A DNA stretch of 64,000 nucleotides from Symbiodinium natans (GCA_905221605.1 CAJNDS010002623.1:533501-597500), one strand, 5' to 3'. Positions 28,440 through 38,732 are shown, counted from the stretch's first letter. Made by a program: numbers and translations. The notes: a model not told the origin generated them from the sequence alone.

Positions 28440-29002
28440 AGTAGGTTTTGGGGTTATTCTAGTATAATTACAAAGGGACCCTACGGGAATATTACTAGTG
28501 GTTTTTCCGACCCCTCTATGATACCCAGACCTCTGGCAGGACCCCCCAAATAGGGCTTTAGGGTTTAGGGTTTTAGAGTTCAGGGGAAGCCCCAAGGAGT
28601 ACCCTATACTACTATTGGGTCATTTTTTGGCATTTTTGGATCCTCCCAGTGGTAGAGGTTTACTGGGTCTACTGGGGCTTACAAAAGGGATTCGGGCTTG
28701 GGGTTTCGGGGTTCCCTAGGTTAAAGAGTTGCGAGTTGGGATTAGGGCTTAAGGTTTAGGCTTCAGGGTTTAGGGCGCCCCTCTTCAAGGGTTTACAGTT
28801 GCAGGGCTTCTATAGGGCGTATAGTGTCACCATGTAGGGCTTAAACAGGGGAGAAAACGGTCAGTGTAGGGTTGAAAGGGTTCAGGAGTGAGCAGCCATG
28901 TGCTTCAGGGTTTAGGGTTTAGGGCTTCAGGGTTGGGGACGTATGTGGGACCACTTTAGATTTCCTTTTTGGTTCAGCTCCTGTCTTTGCATTCTGAGCG
29001 CC

Positions 29003-29110
29003 CTACTTGGCGGTTCATGGTACTTACAACCCAACTGTACCTATAACCCACGGAGAAGCCCCTCAAGTTCCCCCAGTATGGTTACAAGTTATAATTGCGT
29101 TAAGAAGTAC
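29003..29110. mobile_element. Family K element K3
   Basis: CTTGGCGGTTCATGGTACTT to AAGAAGTAC, with ACCTATAACCC and GGTTACAAGTTATAA inside. Abuts I1. Confidence 0.5.
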
Positions 29111-29118
29111 AGTTCTTA

Positions 29119-29223
29119 GTAGCCCAGTAACCATATCATCATAAGGGCACCCTTTTTTTGGGTTGGTTAGTCTAAAAGGGAGCCCAGGACCAAAATAAAG
29201 GGCAAAGGGTACCACTGGGCTAC
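29119..29223. mobile_element. Family I element I1
   Basis: Perfect terminal inverted repeat GTAGCCCAGT/ACTGGGCTAC, 105 bp. Confidence 0.65.
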
Positions 29224-29434
29224 CAAACCTTCTTTCAGAACACTAAACCCAAAACCCAAAAACCAAAAAACCCAAAAAACCCAAAAACCCAAAAAACCCT
29301 AAACACTCCCTCCTCCTCCTCCTCCCCCTCCTCCTCCTAACCCTAAGCACTAAACCCTAAACCCCAAACCCTAAACCCTAAACCCTAAACACTCCCTCCT
29401 CCTCCTCACGCCCCCCTCTTCCCTCTTGGACAAA
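29224..29434. other. Degenerate A/C-rich repeats, no gene
   Basis: AAACCCAAAAAACCC-type units, then two copies of ACTCCCTCCTCCTCCTC separated by CCCTAAA units; possible 5' leader of the gene at 29435. Confidence 0.6.
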
Positions 29435-29722
29435 ATGGCCTCCGGCTGGGGCTGCGGCTGCGGCCTCGGCGGCCTGGCTGGAGGTTGGGAAGAAGTAGAC
29501 GCAACTCAGGGCTTGTGGAACTCATGGGTTTAGGGTTTAGGGTTTAGGGTTTAGGGTTTAGGGTTTAGGGTTCAGGGTTTGGGGTTTGGGGTTTGGGGTT
29601 TAGGGTTTAGCCTTGCAGGGCTTCATTGTGGCTTGGAGGGGGTCTTCGGGATTTGTAGGTCTTGTCTTGGGTTTCGGGCTTAGGGCATTGAGCACCAGAA
29701 TAGATCCTCCAACCTTGGGTGA
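29435..29722 (+). CDS. Complete three-exon small ORF, 55 aa, first intron a telomeric array
   Basis: Exon 1 29435-29527: MASGWGCGCGLGGLAGGW then EEVDATQGLWNSW, ending TGG|GTTTAGG. Intron 1 (91 nt) is (TTTAGGG)n with TTCAGGG and TTTGGGG variants plus CCTTGCAG. Exon 2 29619-29654: GFIVAWRGSSGF, ending TTT|GTAGGT. Intron 2 is 29 nt, ending GGGCTTAG. Exon 3 29684-29722: GIEHQNRSSNLG, TGA. All phase 0. Start context AAAATGG. Gly/Trp-rich; function unknown; alternative longer transcripts cannot be excluded. Confidence 0.58.
29528..29618 (+). repeat. TTTAGGG array acting as an intron
   Basis: Six perfect TTTAGGG units, then TTCAGGG, three TTTGGGG and two more TTTAGGG before CCTTGCAG; GT and AG fall at the exon edges. 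Confidence 0.9.
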
Positions 29723-30508
29723 AAATCTACCTTTTTTCCCTCCTTGGGGGGGATCATCCCTTCCTAGTATTAAACGCGGGCCCCCCCCAGCCCCCCTCCC
29801 CCAATAGAAACTCGAAATGGTTTTTTAGTATTAGGGGGATGTTTTTATCCATATGCCATCTGTTGGGATAGGGTGTAGATTGGCTTGAAGGTTTTTGAGT
29901 TTTGAAGCTCTGAACCCCCCCCCAAATTCGGAATAGGGTCTAAAAGGCGGGGTCGGATTCGGCAGGATTTTCCCGAAAGTGTTTTCGTAATCAGGGGGGC
30001 CGTTTATTACAAGGGGGAAGCGCTTGGGTGGGATAGGGGAATATCCCAAATATAGGTTTTTTGGGTCTGCTAATGCCTGGCCACATTGAGGCTTGAGGGT
30101 TTGGGCTTCTATGGGTCAGCCTGAACCCCTGCCAAGTGCGGAAGCTTCGGCTCTGATTTCAGAGAGAAAACACCCCCAAAAAGCCCTAAACCCTAAACCC
30201 TAAACCCTAAACCCTAAACCCTAAGCCCTTTCAAACCCCCAAAACTTTACAGCCCTCGCGCCCTCAAACCGCCCCAAAACGCCGGAAGCCCTCCATGTTT
30301 AGGTTTGTGGGAGTTTCTGCGGGGGCCTGAATAATTAGAAGAGGGTTTTGGGGGGGATATAAGAGTATAGCTATAAAGGGACCTAAACCCAAAACCCAAA
30401 ACCCAAAACCCTAAACCCTAAACCCTAAACCCTAATGTTACGCTCGCAGGTCTCATCCCTTGTCGCTGCCCTGCCTCCCCCTCCGCCTGACCCACTTCCG
30501 CCGCCCCC

Positions 30509-30545
30509 AGATCCATCAGGGAGCACGTTGATCTCAGGGGCGTTG
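30509..30545 (+). CDS. Small exon
   Basis: After CTTCCGCCGCCCCCAG: SIREHVDLRGV, ending GTTGG|GTTTAGG. A second frame (IHQGAR, stop) is possible. Confidence 0.38.
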
Positions 30546-30717
30546 GGTTTAGGGTTTAGGGTTTAGGGTTGAGGGTTTAGGGTCTAGGGTTTAGGGTTTG
30601 GGGTTCAGGGTTTAGGGTTTAGGGTTGAGGGGTTTGGGCTTTAGGAGTTCAGGGTGGTTTAAGGGAATTGGGGGGAAACCTAGGAATCAACAGGGTGCCT
30701 GCCCCAAAGCTAGGGAA

Positions 30718-30754
30718 GGTCTTGAAGGGAACCACAAACCTGATCTTCGCAAGG
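30718..30754 (+). CDS. Small exon
   Basis: LEGNHKPDLRK after AGCTAGGGAAG, ending AAGG|GTTTAGG at the start of a 74-bp array. Confidence 0.4.
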
Positions 30755-30826
30755 GTTTAGGGTTTAGGGTTTAGGGTTTAGGGTTTAGGGTTTAGGGTTT
30801 AGGGTTTAGGGTTTAGGGTTTAGGGA
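30755..30826 (+). repeat. TTTAGGG array
   Basis: Ten near-perfect units. Confidence 0.95.
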
Positions 30827-31259
30827 ATAGGAACAAGGGTGCTCTGTCCTAAGCTTTGAAGTCGGAGGCTGGGGCTGTTGTATTGGTAGGCCTTTTGGGT
30901 GTACAAGGAGGGCCCCCCCCCCCCCCCAGTTATAAGTAGAGTTATAAGAGCCCTTATACATTGGGCTATAAGGATCCTAAATTAGGTTATATGTCCCTCA
31001 ACTACAGTTAGTATAGCAAGGGGGCCCCTCCTTGTAGGGGTCCTTCATAAGAGTCTTGAGTGTTCGGGCTTGGAGTGTTGAAGCGTGGGCTTGGTGCAGG
31101 CTGGAGCCGTGATGGTTGTAGAATCCAAGCCCAAAAGCTTAACCCAAATGCAACCCCTAAACCCTAAACCTTAAACCCTTAAACCCTACACCCGAAACCC
31201 TAAACCCCTAAACCCCTAAACCTTAACCCCTAAACCATAAACTCCAACACCTCACAAAC

Positions 31260-31358
31260 CCCCAAGCCCTCCACTCTGCCCCAACAACTTCGGTAGACTT
31301 GATTCTGCAACTGTTTCCTTAATATCGCCCCAGATTTTTTCAGGATTCTGAGGGCGCC
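31260..31358 (-). CDS. 33-codon exon
   Basis: After CCTGTCAACCCCAAG|G: GALRILKKSGAILRKQLQNQ then VYRSCWGRVEGLG, phase 0 to 0, donor GGG|GTTTGTGAGG. Basic and helical; unknown. Confidence 0.52.
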
Positions 31359-31480
31359 CTTGGGGTTGACAGGGTAAGGGGTATATATGGGCCAGCATAG
31401 GCGCACCCCCCCCCTCCCCCCCCATGGTATTTCCCCCCCCCCCCACCCCACCCTCTCTGTGGTTTGGTGGGTTTTGGGTT

Positions 31481-31505
31481 CCCCCCCCCCCCCCCCCCCC
31501 CCCCC
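31481..31505 (+). repeat. Poly-C run, 25 nt
   Basis: Part of a C-rich stretch from 31405; similar G-rich tandem GGATACCATTGGGG twice at 31738-31770. Confidence 0.95.
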
Positions 31506-31928
31506 TGTGGTTCATGATCTGTGGTTCATGGGTTTAGGGTTTAAGGGTGGCAGGGATAAAGCGGCTAAGGTTTCGGGTTTACCCTTCTCCCTCCCGTCGT
31601 TCATTGGTGAGTTTAAGTTTTCGGGCGTAGGGTTCATGGTTTGGGGTTTAGGCTGAGGCTTTTCTGTCCCCCGCGTGGTCCGTGGTGTTTTTAGGGTTAA
31701 CAGGCAGGGTTTGGGGGGGTTGCCATGGGGGGGGGGGATACCATTGGGGAGGGGGGGGGATACCATTGGGGGGGGGGGGGAGGTCGATTACGCGGAACGC
31801 GGGCGCATATAAGTGCTCCCCAATGAAGGGCCCAATCTAGCTAACCTACGCCCTAAACCTTAAACCCAAAACCCTAAACCCGAAACCCGAAACCCTAAAC
31901 CCTAAACCCGAAACCCTAAACCCTAAAC

Positions 31929-31991
31929 CGAGGCCGCAGCCGCAAGACGGCTGTGGCGTCCGCTCTTGGGCTCCTCCACGTCGAAGATGAT
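31929..31991 (-). CDS. 21-codon exon with telomere-derived donor
   Basis: After CCACAACTGGCAG: IIFDVEEPKSGRHSRLAAAA then S, donor TCG|GTTTAGGG. Phase 0 to 0, GC-ending codons. Confidence 0.55.
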
Positions 31992-32033
31992 CTGCCAGTT
32001 GTGGGTTTTCTCCTACTTGGGGGTTGTCTCCTA

Positions 32034-32145
32034 CTAGTAGACCCTGGAAAAAAGGTATTTACTTTTTGGGTATAAGTAGCGAGAATCGGAAGCCAGAACC
32101 AACAAAACATGTCAAAGTATAGGCTTAGTACTCCAAAACCCGTTT
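32034..32145. mobile_element. Family L element L1
   Basis: GTAGACCCTGGAAAAAAGGT then GGGTATAAGTAGCGA; second copy at 55561-55680. Confidence 0.5.
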
Positions 32146-32357
32146 CTCTTGAGGGCTCGCCCCATACCACACCCTAAACCCTAAACCCTCAACCTTTATA
32201 AACTAGCCATACCCTAAACCGTGAACACTTAAAAGCCCTTGAAGCCCTGAAACCCCGTAAAGCCCTCCCTCCCCTACCCCGCCTCCGTACCCCCCTCAAC
32301 CCCCCCCCCGCCAACCCCACCCATTCACCCCCTAAAGCCTCAACCCTAAACCCTAAA

Positions 32358-32450
32358 CCCTCAACTCTGAGCCCTAAACCCTAAACCCTAAACCCTAAAC
32401 CCTAAACCCTAAACCCTAAACCCTAAACCCTAAACCCGAAACCCTAAACC
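32358..32450 (-). repeat. CCCTAAA array joined to half of a family A element
   Basis: About 13 units, then at 32451 the right arm CATTCCCCACTAAGAACCAG of family A. Confidence 0.95.
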
Positions 32451-32474
32451 CACTCATTCCCCACTAAGAACCAG
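32451..32474. mobile_element. Family A right arm (A4), rest replaced by the array
   Basis: Its terminal AACCAG is the acceptor of the exon at 32475. Confidence 0.6.
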
Positions 32475-32559
32475 CCAGAAGAGTCTGAGGCGCCCACGCG
32501 CGTGCCATTTTTCAAGCCGAAGAGCTTCGCCTGGCTCCGGAGCTTCGAGTCCTTGCGGG
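32475..32559 (+). CDS. 28-codon exon, acceptor from A4, donor from telomeric repeat
   Basis: PEESEAPTRVPFFKPKSFAW then LRSFESLR, ending GCGGG|GTTTAGG. Codons end in G/C. Unknown protein. Confidence 0.52.
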
Positions 32560-32574
32560 GTTTAGGGTTGAAGG

Positions 32575-32690
32575 GGGTTTAGGGTTTAGGGTTTAGGGTT
32601 TAGGGTTAAGGGTTAAGGGTTTAGGGTTTAGGGTTTAGGGTTAAGGGTTTACGGTTTAGGGTTTAGGGCTTAGGGCTTAGGGCTTAGGGC
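32575..32690 (+). repeat. TTTAGGG array with TTAAGGG and CTTAGGG variants
   Basis: About 16 units, drifting into GGGCTTA and GGGCTTG units. Confidence 0.9.
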
Positions 32691-33644
32691 TTGGGGCATG
32701 GGGCTTGGGGCTTAGGGCTTAGGGGTTCGGGTTCAAAGGAGGGGGGTTTAGGTTCTGGGTTGGGGTCGAGGGCTTGAGGGTCCTGGGAGTTTGGGGTGAA
32801 CACAGGGGGGTGGCTTGTTGGGTATTTTGGGTAGCTTATACTGAAGTCGGCGCTCCTTAACCCCAAAACACCTGGACCCCTCAGCCCTAAACCCTAACTC
32901 CTTTAGGACAGTAGACCCCCAAACCCTAAACCCTAAACCCTAAACCCTAAACCCTAAACCCTAAACCCCTAAACCCTAACTCCTTCAGAAGAACACGTAG
33001 ACCGATAAGCCCCAAACTCTAAACCCTAACTCGCTTAGAACAGTCATGCTTTCGGGTCCCATGGTTGAGCCCTGAAAGGCACTGGCCGAATTTAGGGTTG
33101 AGGGTTGAGGGTCTGAGTCTATACCGCCCTTTCACTTTACTTTGTATAGATACGAGACTTTTTCTTAAGTTGTCATACAGAGGACCCAACACAGGGCCCC
33201 TAAAAGCCTACTTAAAGCTAGGGGGCACCGTCCTGTAAGGCTGGGTGAAGGCTGAGTTTACTAAGAACTAGTAAGTAAACGGGTTCAGAGATTGGGCTTT
33301 TCTGAGGGTTTAGGGTCTAGGGGTCTAAATTAGGGGTCCCTTATTTTCGTAAACCCCCCTATGCGTTTCCACAGGAAAACCACGAAGTAGCCCTAAGTCC
33401 TGAACCATAGGTTATTGGGTTGCATCTTTCCCAACTCCCTCGCGCTTAAACCCCGAACCGAAAAGCACAGCCCCAAAACTTAGGACCTATCACCCTAAAC
33501 AAGCCCTTAAAGCCATAACACAAGGACCTTCATAATTAGATATTGTAGTTCATGATAAAGGGGCCAAAAGGGGAAAGCATTTGTAATCCTTCCGACCCCT
33601 TTATTAGGTGAAAAACTCACTAGCCCTCTCTCAACATCAAGTCC

Positions 33645-33720
33645 TTGATGCTGTCGGCATAGAGAAACAAGTCGCTTCCTGATTGTGCAAAAGTGTGTGA
33701 TGCTCCCCTGGCGTGGTTTT
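33645..33720 (-). CDS. Possible terminal exon
   Basis: After AAAACCACGCCAG: GEHHTLLHNQEATCFSMPT then ASRT, TGA. A shorter frame (SGSDLFLYADSIKDL) after GCACAATCAG is equally open. Confidence 0.35.
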
Positions 33721-33825
33721 GTAGGTCCCCACCCTAAACCCTAAAACCTAAACCCTATACCCTAAACCCTTGTCCCTAAACCCTAAACCCTAAACCCTGA
33801 ACCATATTGTTTGTTAGCCCTTCAG

Positions 33826-34032
33826 GGTTCCGGGAGGGGCGAGAACCCTTATCCAAACATATCCAAACTTAAGCCCTCTAGCCTTCAAACCCTTAAGCCC
33901 GAGATGCAAAAGCAAAGTTCAACCCTGAATGTTCATTCCACACTTAAGTCTACCTGTACGCACTTGAACCGTGACTTTGAAACCTGTGCCCTGAATGCCG
34001 GCCCCTTTCTGCTTCAGAGCCCCAACTGTTGA
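33826..34032 (+). CDS. 69-codon terminal exon
   Basis: After GTTAGCCCTTCAG|G: GSGRGENPYPNISKLKPSSL ... MQKQSSTLNVHSTLKSTC ... LNRDFETCALNAGPFLLQS, PNC, TGA. Ser/Thr/Lys-rich; part of the KPSSLQTLKP stretch resembles degenerate CCCTTAAG repeats, which lowers trust in the first third. Confidence 0.42.
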   Translation, partial: GSGRGENPYPNISKLKPSSLQTLKPEMQKQSSTLNVHSTLKSTCTHLNRDFETCALNAGPFLLQSPNC

Positions 34033-34131
34033 GGGCTTAGGGCTTAAGAACAGCAACCTTTCAGGAGTTGATGTTCAGACTTAAAGCCCAGGACCTCCCC
34101 CCCCCCCGAGCCCCCCCCCCCCCACCACTTA

Positions 34132-34210
34132 GGGTTTAGGGTTTAGGGTTTAGGGTTTAGGGTTTAGGGTTTAGGGTTTAGGGTTTAGGGTTTAGGGTTT
34201 AGGGTTTAGG
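34132..34210 (+). repeat. TTTAGGG array between C-rich blocks
   Basis: Eleven near-perfect units. Confidence 0.95.
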
Positions 34211-34221
34211 GCCCCCCGCCC

Positions 34222-34310
34222 GCCCCCAGCGACTCGCCTTTTCCGGACTCCTTTCCATCTTCCGTGACAAAGCCGTATCCTTCCGCATTCCTGGCGTCGA
34301 CAGAGAGCAG
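34222..34310 (-). CDS. Exon, acidic/Gly-rich
   Basis: After CAGGCCCAAGTCTCAG: LLSVDARNAEGYGFVTEDGK then ESGKGESL. Only a GC-type donor near the C-rich block. Confidence 0.45.
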
Positions 34311-34889
34311 CTGAGACTTGGGCCTGGAACTGGTTCCTGTAGAGTATGTAGAGGAGCTTTAGGGCCCAAGGGTTTAGGGTTTAGGGTTTAGGGTTTAGGG
34401 TTTAGGGCTTAGGGCAAGTATATACTGTATAGGTACATAGAACCTTAGCGAACTTGCGGGAGGAGCCCTAGCTCTGATATGGGGTTTAGGTGCTCTAAAC
34501 TTTAGACCCTGCAAAGACTCCAAACCATTCCTAATGGGCAGGTTTAGGGTTTAGGGTTTGGGGTTTAGGGTTTAGGGTTTAGGGTTTAGGGTCTGACAAG
34601 ACACTTCCTATCAAAAGGTCCCTTCGGAAAGGGTGACCTGAGGCCTCTGCCTTTTTCAATTGCTACGTGCAAATCCTAAACTTAAACCCCCGGCCATAAA
34701 CCCAAACCTAAAACTGCCAGCAAGCTCCAACTCAGGTACTTGGATGTTGTTTTTCTAGAGGCACTATGGGTCCTAGCTGCCGAGAAGTAAAAGGCCTACC
34801 TCAGGGTCATAATTGGGCTTAGAGCCGGGTTTCGGGTTTAGGGTTGAGGGTCAGTGTCCGATAAGGTTTACTGGTGGGGATTTGACAAG

Positions 34890-34988
34890 CTGGGCGCCGT
34901 GTGCAAATGGACTTCTTCGCGAAATGCGGTCATCAGGAGCCATAAAAACTCAAGCGTGTTTCCGCTGAACAATGAATCCTGGACCTAA
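34890..34988 (+). CDS. Terminal exon
   Basis: After GGGGATTTGACAAG: LGAVCKWTSSRNAVIRSHKN then SSVFPLNNESWT, TAA. Confidence 0.48.
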   Translation: MGAVCKWTSSRNAVIRSHKNSSVFPLNNESWT

Positions 34989-35598
34989 ATGTGTCAACTC
35001 TGGTGTGCCCTAAACCCTAAACCCTAAACCCTAAACTCTAAACCCCTTTTGGTCCAGAACTAAACCCTGAATCCTAAACCCCTTTTGGTCCAGAACTTAA
35101 CATTCCCTTCCATAGGGGGTGGCGCGGCCTGATCTTGCCCCCTCCCCGGAGGCGGGTGCAAGGGGGGGGGGGGGGGGGACGCATATATCCAATGACTATA
35201 AGCCTTGTAAACCGTAAAAAAACTCCCAGGAGGCCCTATAAGCCCCAGAAAGCCCTCTATGAACTCTGCCCAAGCTTCAAACCTACAGAAGCCCTGGGTA
35301 CTTTTAGGGTTTAGGGTTTAGAGTTTAGGGTTTAGGGTTTAGGGAGGTGGCCCTCCGGCGCACCTCTTACCCCGGGGTGGAAGGGTCCAGCTCGCGACGA
35401 TGCCAGTGACCCTGGCCAGACGAGGCTTTCACAAGAAGCCCTAAACCCTAAACCCTAAACCCTAAACCCTGAAGCCGACAAACCCCGTACCCTTCGCAGC
35501 AAGGCGTAATGACTCCAAATCACCTTTTGCGCCCGGCTGCTCCAAACAAACATCCCAATAGCCTCTACTCCCTTAGGCCATGAAGGGCTTAAGGGCTT

Positions 35599-35792
35599 GG
35601 TAGCCCAGTAGCCATATCAGAAGAAGGGTTTAGGGTTTAGGGTTTAGGGTTTAGGGTTTAGGGTTTAGGGTTTAGGGTTTAGGGTTTAGGGTTTAGGGGT
35701 AGCCCAAGAACCATATTACAATACCCAGCACCCTTTTTTTGGGGGTTGGCTACTGTATAAGGGGGCTTGGAACCAAACAAAGGTGCAGGGTC
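35599..35792. mobile_element. Family I element I2, split by a telomeric array
   Basis: GGTAGCCCAGTAGCCATAT at 35599 and GGTAGCCCAAGAACCATAT at 35699 flank the array; the element then resumes with CAGCACCCTTTTTTT as in I1. Confidence 0.65.
35626..35697 (+). repeat. TTTAGGG array inside I2
   Basis: Ten near-perfect units between two imperfect copies of a 20-bp element end. Confidence 0.95.
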
Positions 35793-35797
35793 ACGAG

Positions 35798-35878
35798 CTG
35801 ACTGCGTCGTCTCCTTATTGGTTTGGCGCTGCTGACATCAAGGCATCGATCTTGTCTCGGTATAGCGCCAAGCGTCAA
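35798..35878 (+). CDS. 27-codon exon
   Basis: After CAGGGTCACGAG: LTASSPYWFGAADIKASILS then RYSAKRQ, phase 0 to 0, donor CAA|GTAGAC. Protein-like; unknown. Confidence 0.5.
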
Positions 35879-36180
35879 GTAGACTACCATAAAGCTAGGG
35901 ATTACTTGGCTGCACTCAGGAAGGTAGCTATAATTTAAACTTTTGGCTGCCTTAATAAGAAACCCAATAAACCCAAAAAAGGTAAGGATCTAAAGTTACA
36001 GTAAAGTACCACAAAGATTATTATAGGTTTACGGCTTACTTGAAGCTTCGTGGGTAATTACTTGTAGCTATCTGGGCCTTTACAGGTAAGGTAGCCCTCC
36101 TTACAACCAGCCATGGCGGCCCCGAACCTTCAAGATACCCTAAACCCTAAACCCTAAACCCTAAACCCTAAACCCTAAAC

Positions 36181-36223
36181 CTAGACCCTAGACCCTAGAC
36201 CCTAGACCCTAGACCCTAGACCT
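36181..36223 (-). repeat. Homogeneous CCCTAGA variant array
   Basis: About six units directly following five CCCTAAA units. Confidence 0.9.
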
Positions 36224-36226
36224 AAG

Positions 36227-36295
36227 GAAGCTCAAGCGAAAGGGCCTCTTTGCCATTGCGCCGGATGTGGCCGGCAAGTGCAGGCTTTTTGCTGG
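36227..36295 (+). CDS. 22-codon exon
   Basis: KLKRKGLFAIAPDVAGKCRL then FA; starts after the telomere-variant ACCTAAG, ends CTGG|GTTTAGAGG. Confidence 0.5.
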
Positions 36296-36518
36296 GTTTA
36301 GAGGATTCAGTTTTCAGAGTTAGATGCTCCTCAATAACATTGAGCTACAGTTAGCTGTGCCGTGACAATGTGGGAACATGATTTTCGTGAGTCCACCTCT
36401 GAGAGGTCCGAGCCATAGAAGGCGAGGGACGGCAGCAGTCCAAGCTTGGAGCATGCGATATCAAGTCATCCCACTACCATATGAAGATATACCATGATTC
36501 TTTTCTACACTACACTGT

Positions 36519-36680
36519 TTGGGGGGGGTCTATATTCGGGGTGCCAGGAGTAACCTAGGAATAAAAAGGGTGCCTTTTTGGTTTTAAGGGGATTATAAGG
36601 GAACCCCAACCTTGAAAAACGGAAATAAGGGCCTACTCCGAGTCCTAGTATTCGGGGTCCCCTTATTCTAGTAAACCCCC
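36519..36680. mobile_element. Family G element G3 interrupted by H2
   Basis: GGGGTCTATATTCGGGGT on the left, TATTCGGGGTCCCCTTATTC on the right; G2 shows the uninterrupted form. Confidence 0.65.
36543..36648. mobile_element. Family H element H2 nested in G3, 10-bp flanking repeat
   Basis: 106 bp, ends GGAGTAACCTAGG and (inverted) GGAGTAGGCCCT; TATTCGGGGT at 36533-36542 and 36649-36658. Confidence 0.7.
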
Positions 36681-36806
36681 ATGTCATGTGCGCCTCAACC
36701 ATCCCTAAACCCCAAACCCTAAACCCCAAACCTGCTGCGCCTTCAGGGCAGTCCCTTCCGGTACGGCGGGCATGTCTGTACCTGCTGGAGCCTTGCCAAA
36801 AGCGCT

Positions 36807-36874
36807 GGGGTTTGGGGTTTGGGGTTTGGGGTTTGGGGTTTGGGGTTTGGGGTTTGGGGTTTGGGGTTTGGGGT
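36807..36874 (+). repeat. Homogeneous TTTGGGG variant array
   Basis: Nearly ten GGGGTTT units with no canonical TTTAGGG among them. Confidence 0.95.
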
Positions 36875-37065
36875 TCGATCGGACTTGCGTCGTTCGATCA
36901 ATGAAGCAGGGCATTGCCTACCGGGGGTGACACAAATGATCTACGCCTCGTTTGGGGTTTCGGGTTTGGGTTTGGGGATCTGACATGCTAGGGAGTCACG
37001 AGGGGGTCATTGGGTCATTGGAACAGCTGTATGGTCCAGGCTTTAGGGTTCAGTTTACAAGCTTC

Positions 37066-37154
37066 AGTTTGGGATGTTCCCCCTTATACTAACAGTCCTT
37101 CATAGGATTACAATGAAGGGTACACCAATCCAATTAAGGACTGCTAGTATAGGC
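37066..37154. mobile_element. Family B element B2, flanked by 8-bp repeat
   Basis: TTTGGGATGTTCCCCCTTAT ... GGACTGCTAGTATAGG; CAAGCTTC at 37058-37065 and 37155-37162. The right end is shortened. Confidence 0.6.
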
Positions 37155-37353
37155 CAAGCTTCGGGGGGGGGGAGGGGGGGGTAGGTAGTCCACAAGGTTC
37201 AGGGGTTGAGGGAACTGAACATAAGAGTCCGAAATCTCGAAATCGAAACCCTTAACCCTGACACTGAATAGCTATACGATGGAAGGGTTTAGGAAGTTTA
37301 GGAAGTTTGGGGTTGCTTGGGGTTTAGGGTGTGGGCCTTGACAGAGGCCTTCT

Positions 37354-37430
37354 TGGGTTTAGGGTTTAGGGTTTAGGGTTTAGGGTTTAGGGTTTAGGGT
37401 TTAGGGTTTAGGGTTTAGGGTTTAGGGTTT
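37354..37430 (+). repeat. TTTAGGG array
   Basis: Eleven near-perfect units; another at 37553-37596. Confidence 0.95.
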
Positions 37431-37961
37431 AGGGGTCAGGGTTCAGGGTTTAGGGCTCAGGGTTTAGCAGAATGCTTTCAAGCCGCACTTGCAACTGCTG
37501 CTTTCGGCTTCGCTGTACCTGGTCGGGGTCGAGCTTAGCTGTCCTTAGAAGGGGTTTAGGGTTTAGGGTTTAGGGTTTAGGGTTTAGGGTTTAGGGCTCT
37601 CAGTAGCCCCACTAGGAAGAGTTTGGGTTGAGTTTTTGTTTTCTTTCTTGCGGAGGGTTCGGGACTGGCACAAGTCCCTGCTGGGGTTTTGTTGTTAGCG
37701 CTCTATCTCTCTATCCCAATCTCTTACTACTTGCTAGTAGGGAATCAGGGAATCCCTCAATATATCCCTTTTTGAGGGATGATGGAGGTACCACTCAACC
37801 CTGTAAACTCGATAAACCCTCAACCGTCACCCTCGGACCTTGGCCTGTTGCAAAAAATCTCCGCCCCACGACGGCCCCCAACCCTAAACCCAAAACCCAA
37901 AACCCAAACCCAACACCCTAACCCTAAACCCCAGGGCCTATAAACCTTAAACCCCAAACCC

Positions 37962-37962
<1 letters not shown>

Positions 37963-37994
<32 letters not shown>
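37963..37994 (+). repeat. Poly-C run, 32 nt
   Basis: Longest homopolymer in the window, followed by CT-rich sequence. Confidence 0.95.
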
Positions 37995-37997
<3 letters not shown>

Positions 37998-38550
37998 CCC
38001 CTCCCCTCCCCCGATCAACGGCGCTTGGGAGCACGAGGTTTGAGGGTTAGGGGTTCAGGTGGCCTCAAAACGAGGCGCAAAACGCTGGGGTTGGCTAACT
38101 ATATATATGTATATATATATATGTTATTCATATCTATACATTTTTTTAACGAGCCTAATTCATCACAGTCTTGAACCCCAAACCCTAAGACCCCAAGCGG
38201 CCCTAAGCCCTAGGACCCTAAGCCCTGGGACCCGAAACCCTACTAGTAGGACCCTGAACGGACCCTAAACCCAAAACCCTAAACCCTAAACCTGAATCCA
38301 AAAAAGCCTAAACCCTAAACCCAAAGCCCTAAACCCTAAACCTGAATCCAAAAAAGCCTAAGCCCTAAACCCTAAGCCAAAATGACCCAAAACCCTTTCA
38401 ACCCTTCGTTGGGAGGCCTGGGGCCAGCGGTGGCTTTCCCGGCACAGCTGCTGCCACGGAGCCTGGAAGACTTTTGCGATTGAGTTTGAGTTGGGGTTCA
38501 GGGTTTGGGGTTCAGGGTTTAGGATTCAGGGTTTAGGGTTCAGGGTTCAG

Positions 38551-38632
38551 GGTTTAGGGTTTAGGGTTTAGGGTTTAGGGTTTAGGGTTTAGGGTTTAGG
38601 GTTTAGGGTTTAGGGTTTAGGGTTTGGGGTTT
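38551..38632 (+). repeat. TTTAGGG array
   Basis: Eleven units, then TTTGGGG and TTTCGGG variants to 38720. Confidence 0.95.
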
Positions 38633-38732
38633 GGGGGTTAGGGGTTAGGGGTGTGGGGTTTCGGGTTTCGGGGTTCAGGGTTTAGGGTTTCGGGGTTACG
38701 ATTATAGGGTTTCGGGATTAGGGTGTGGGGGT

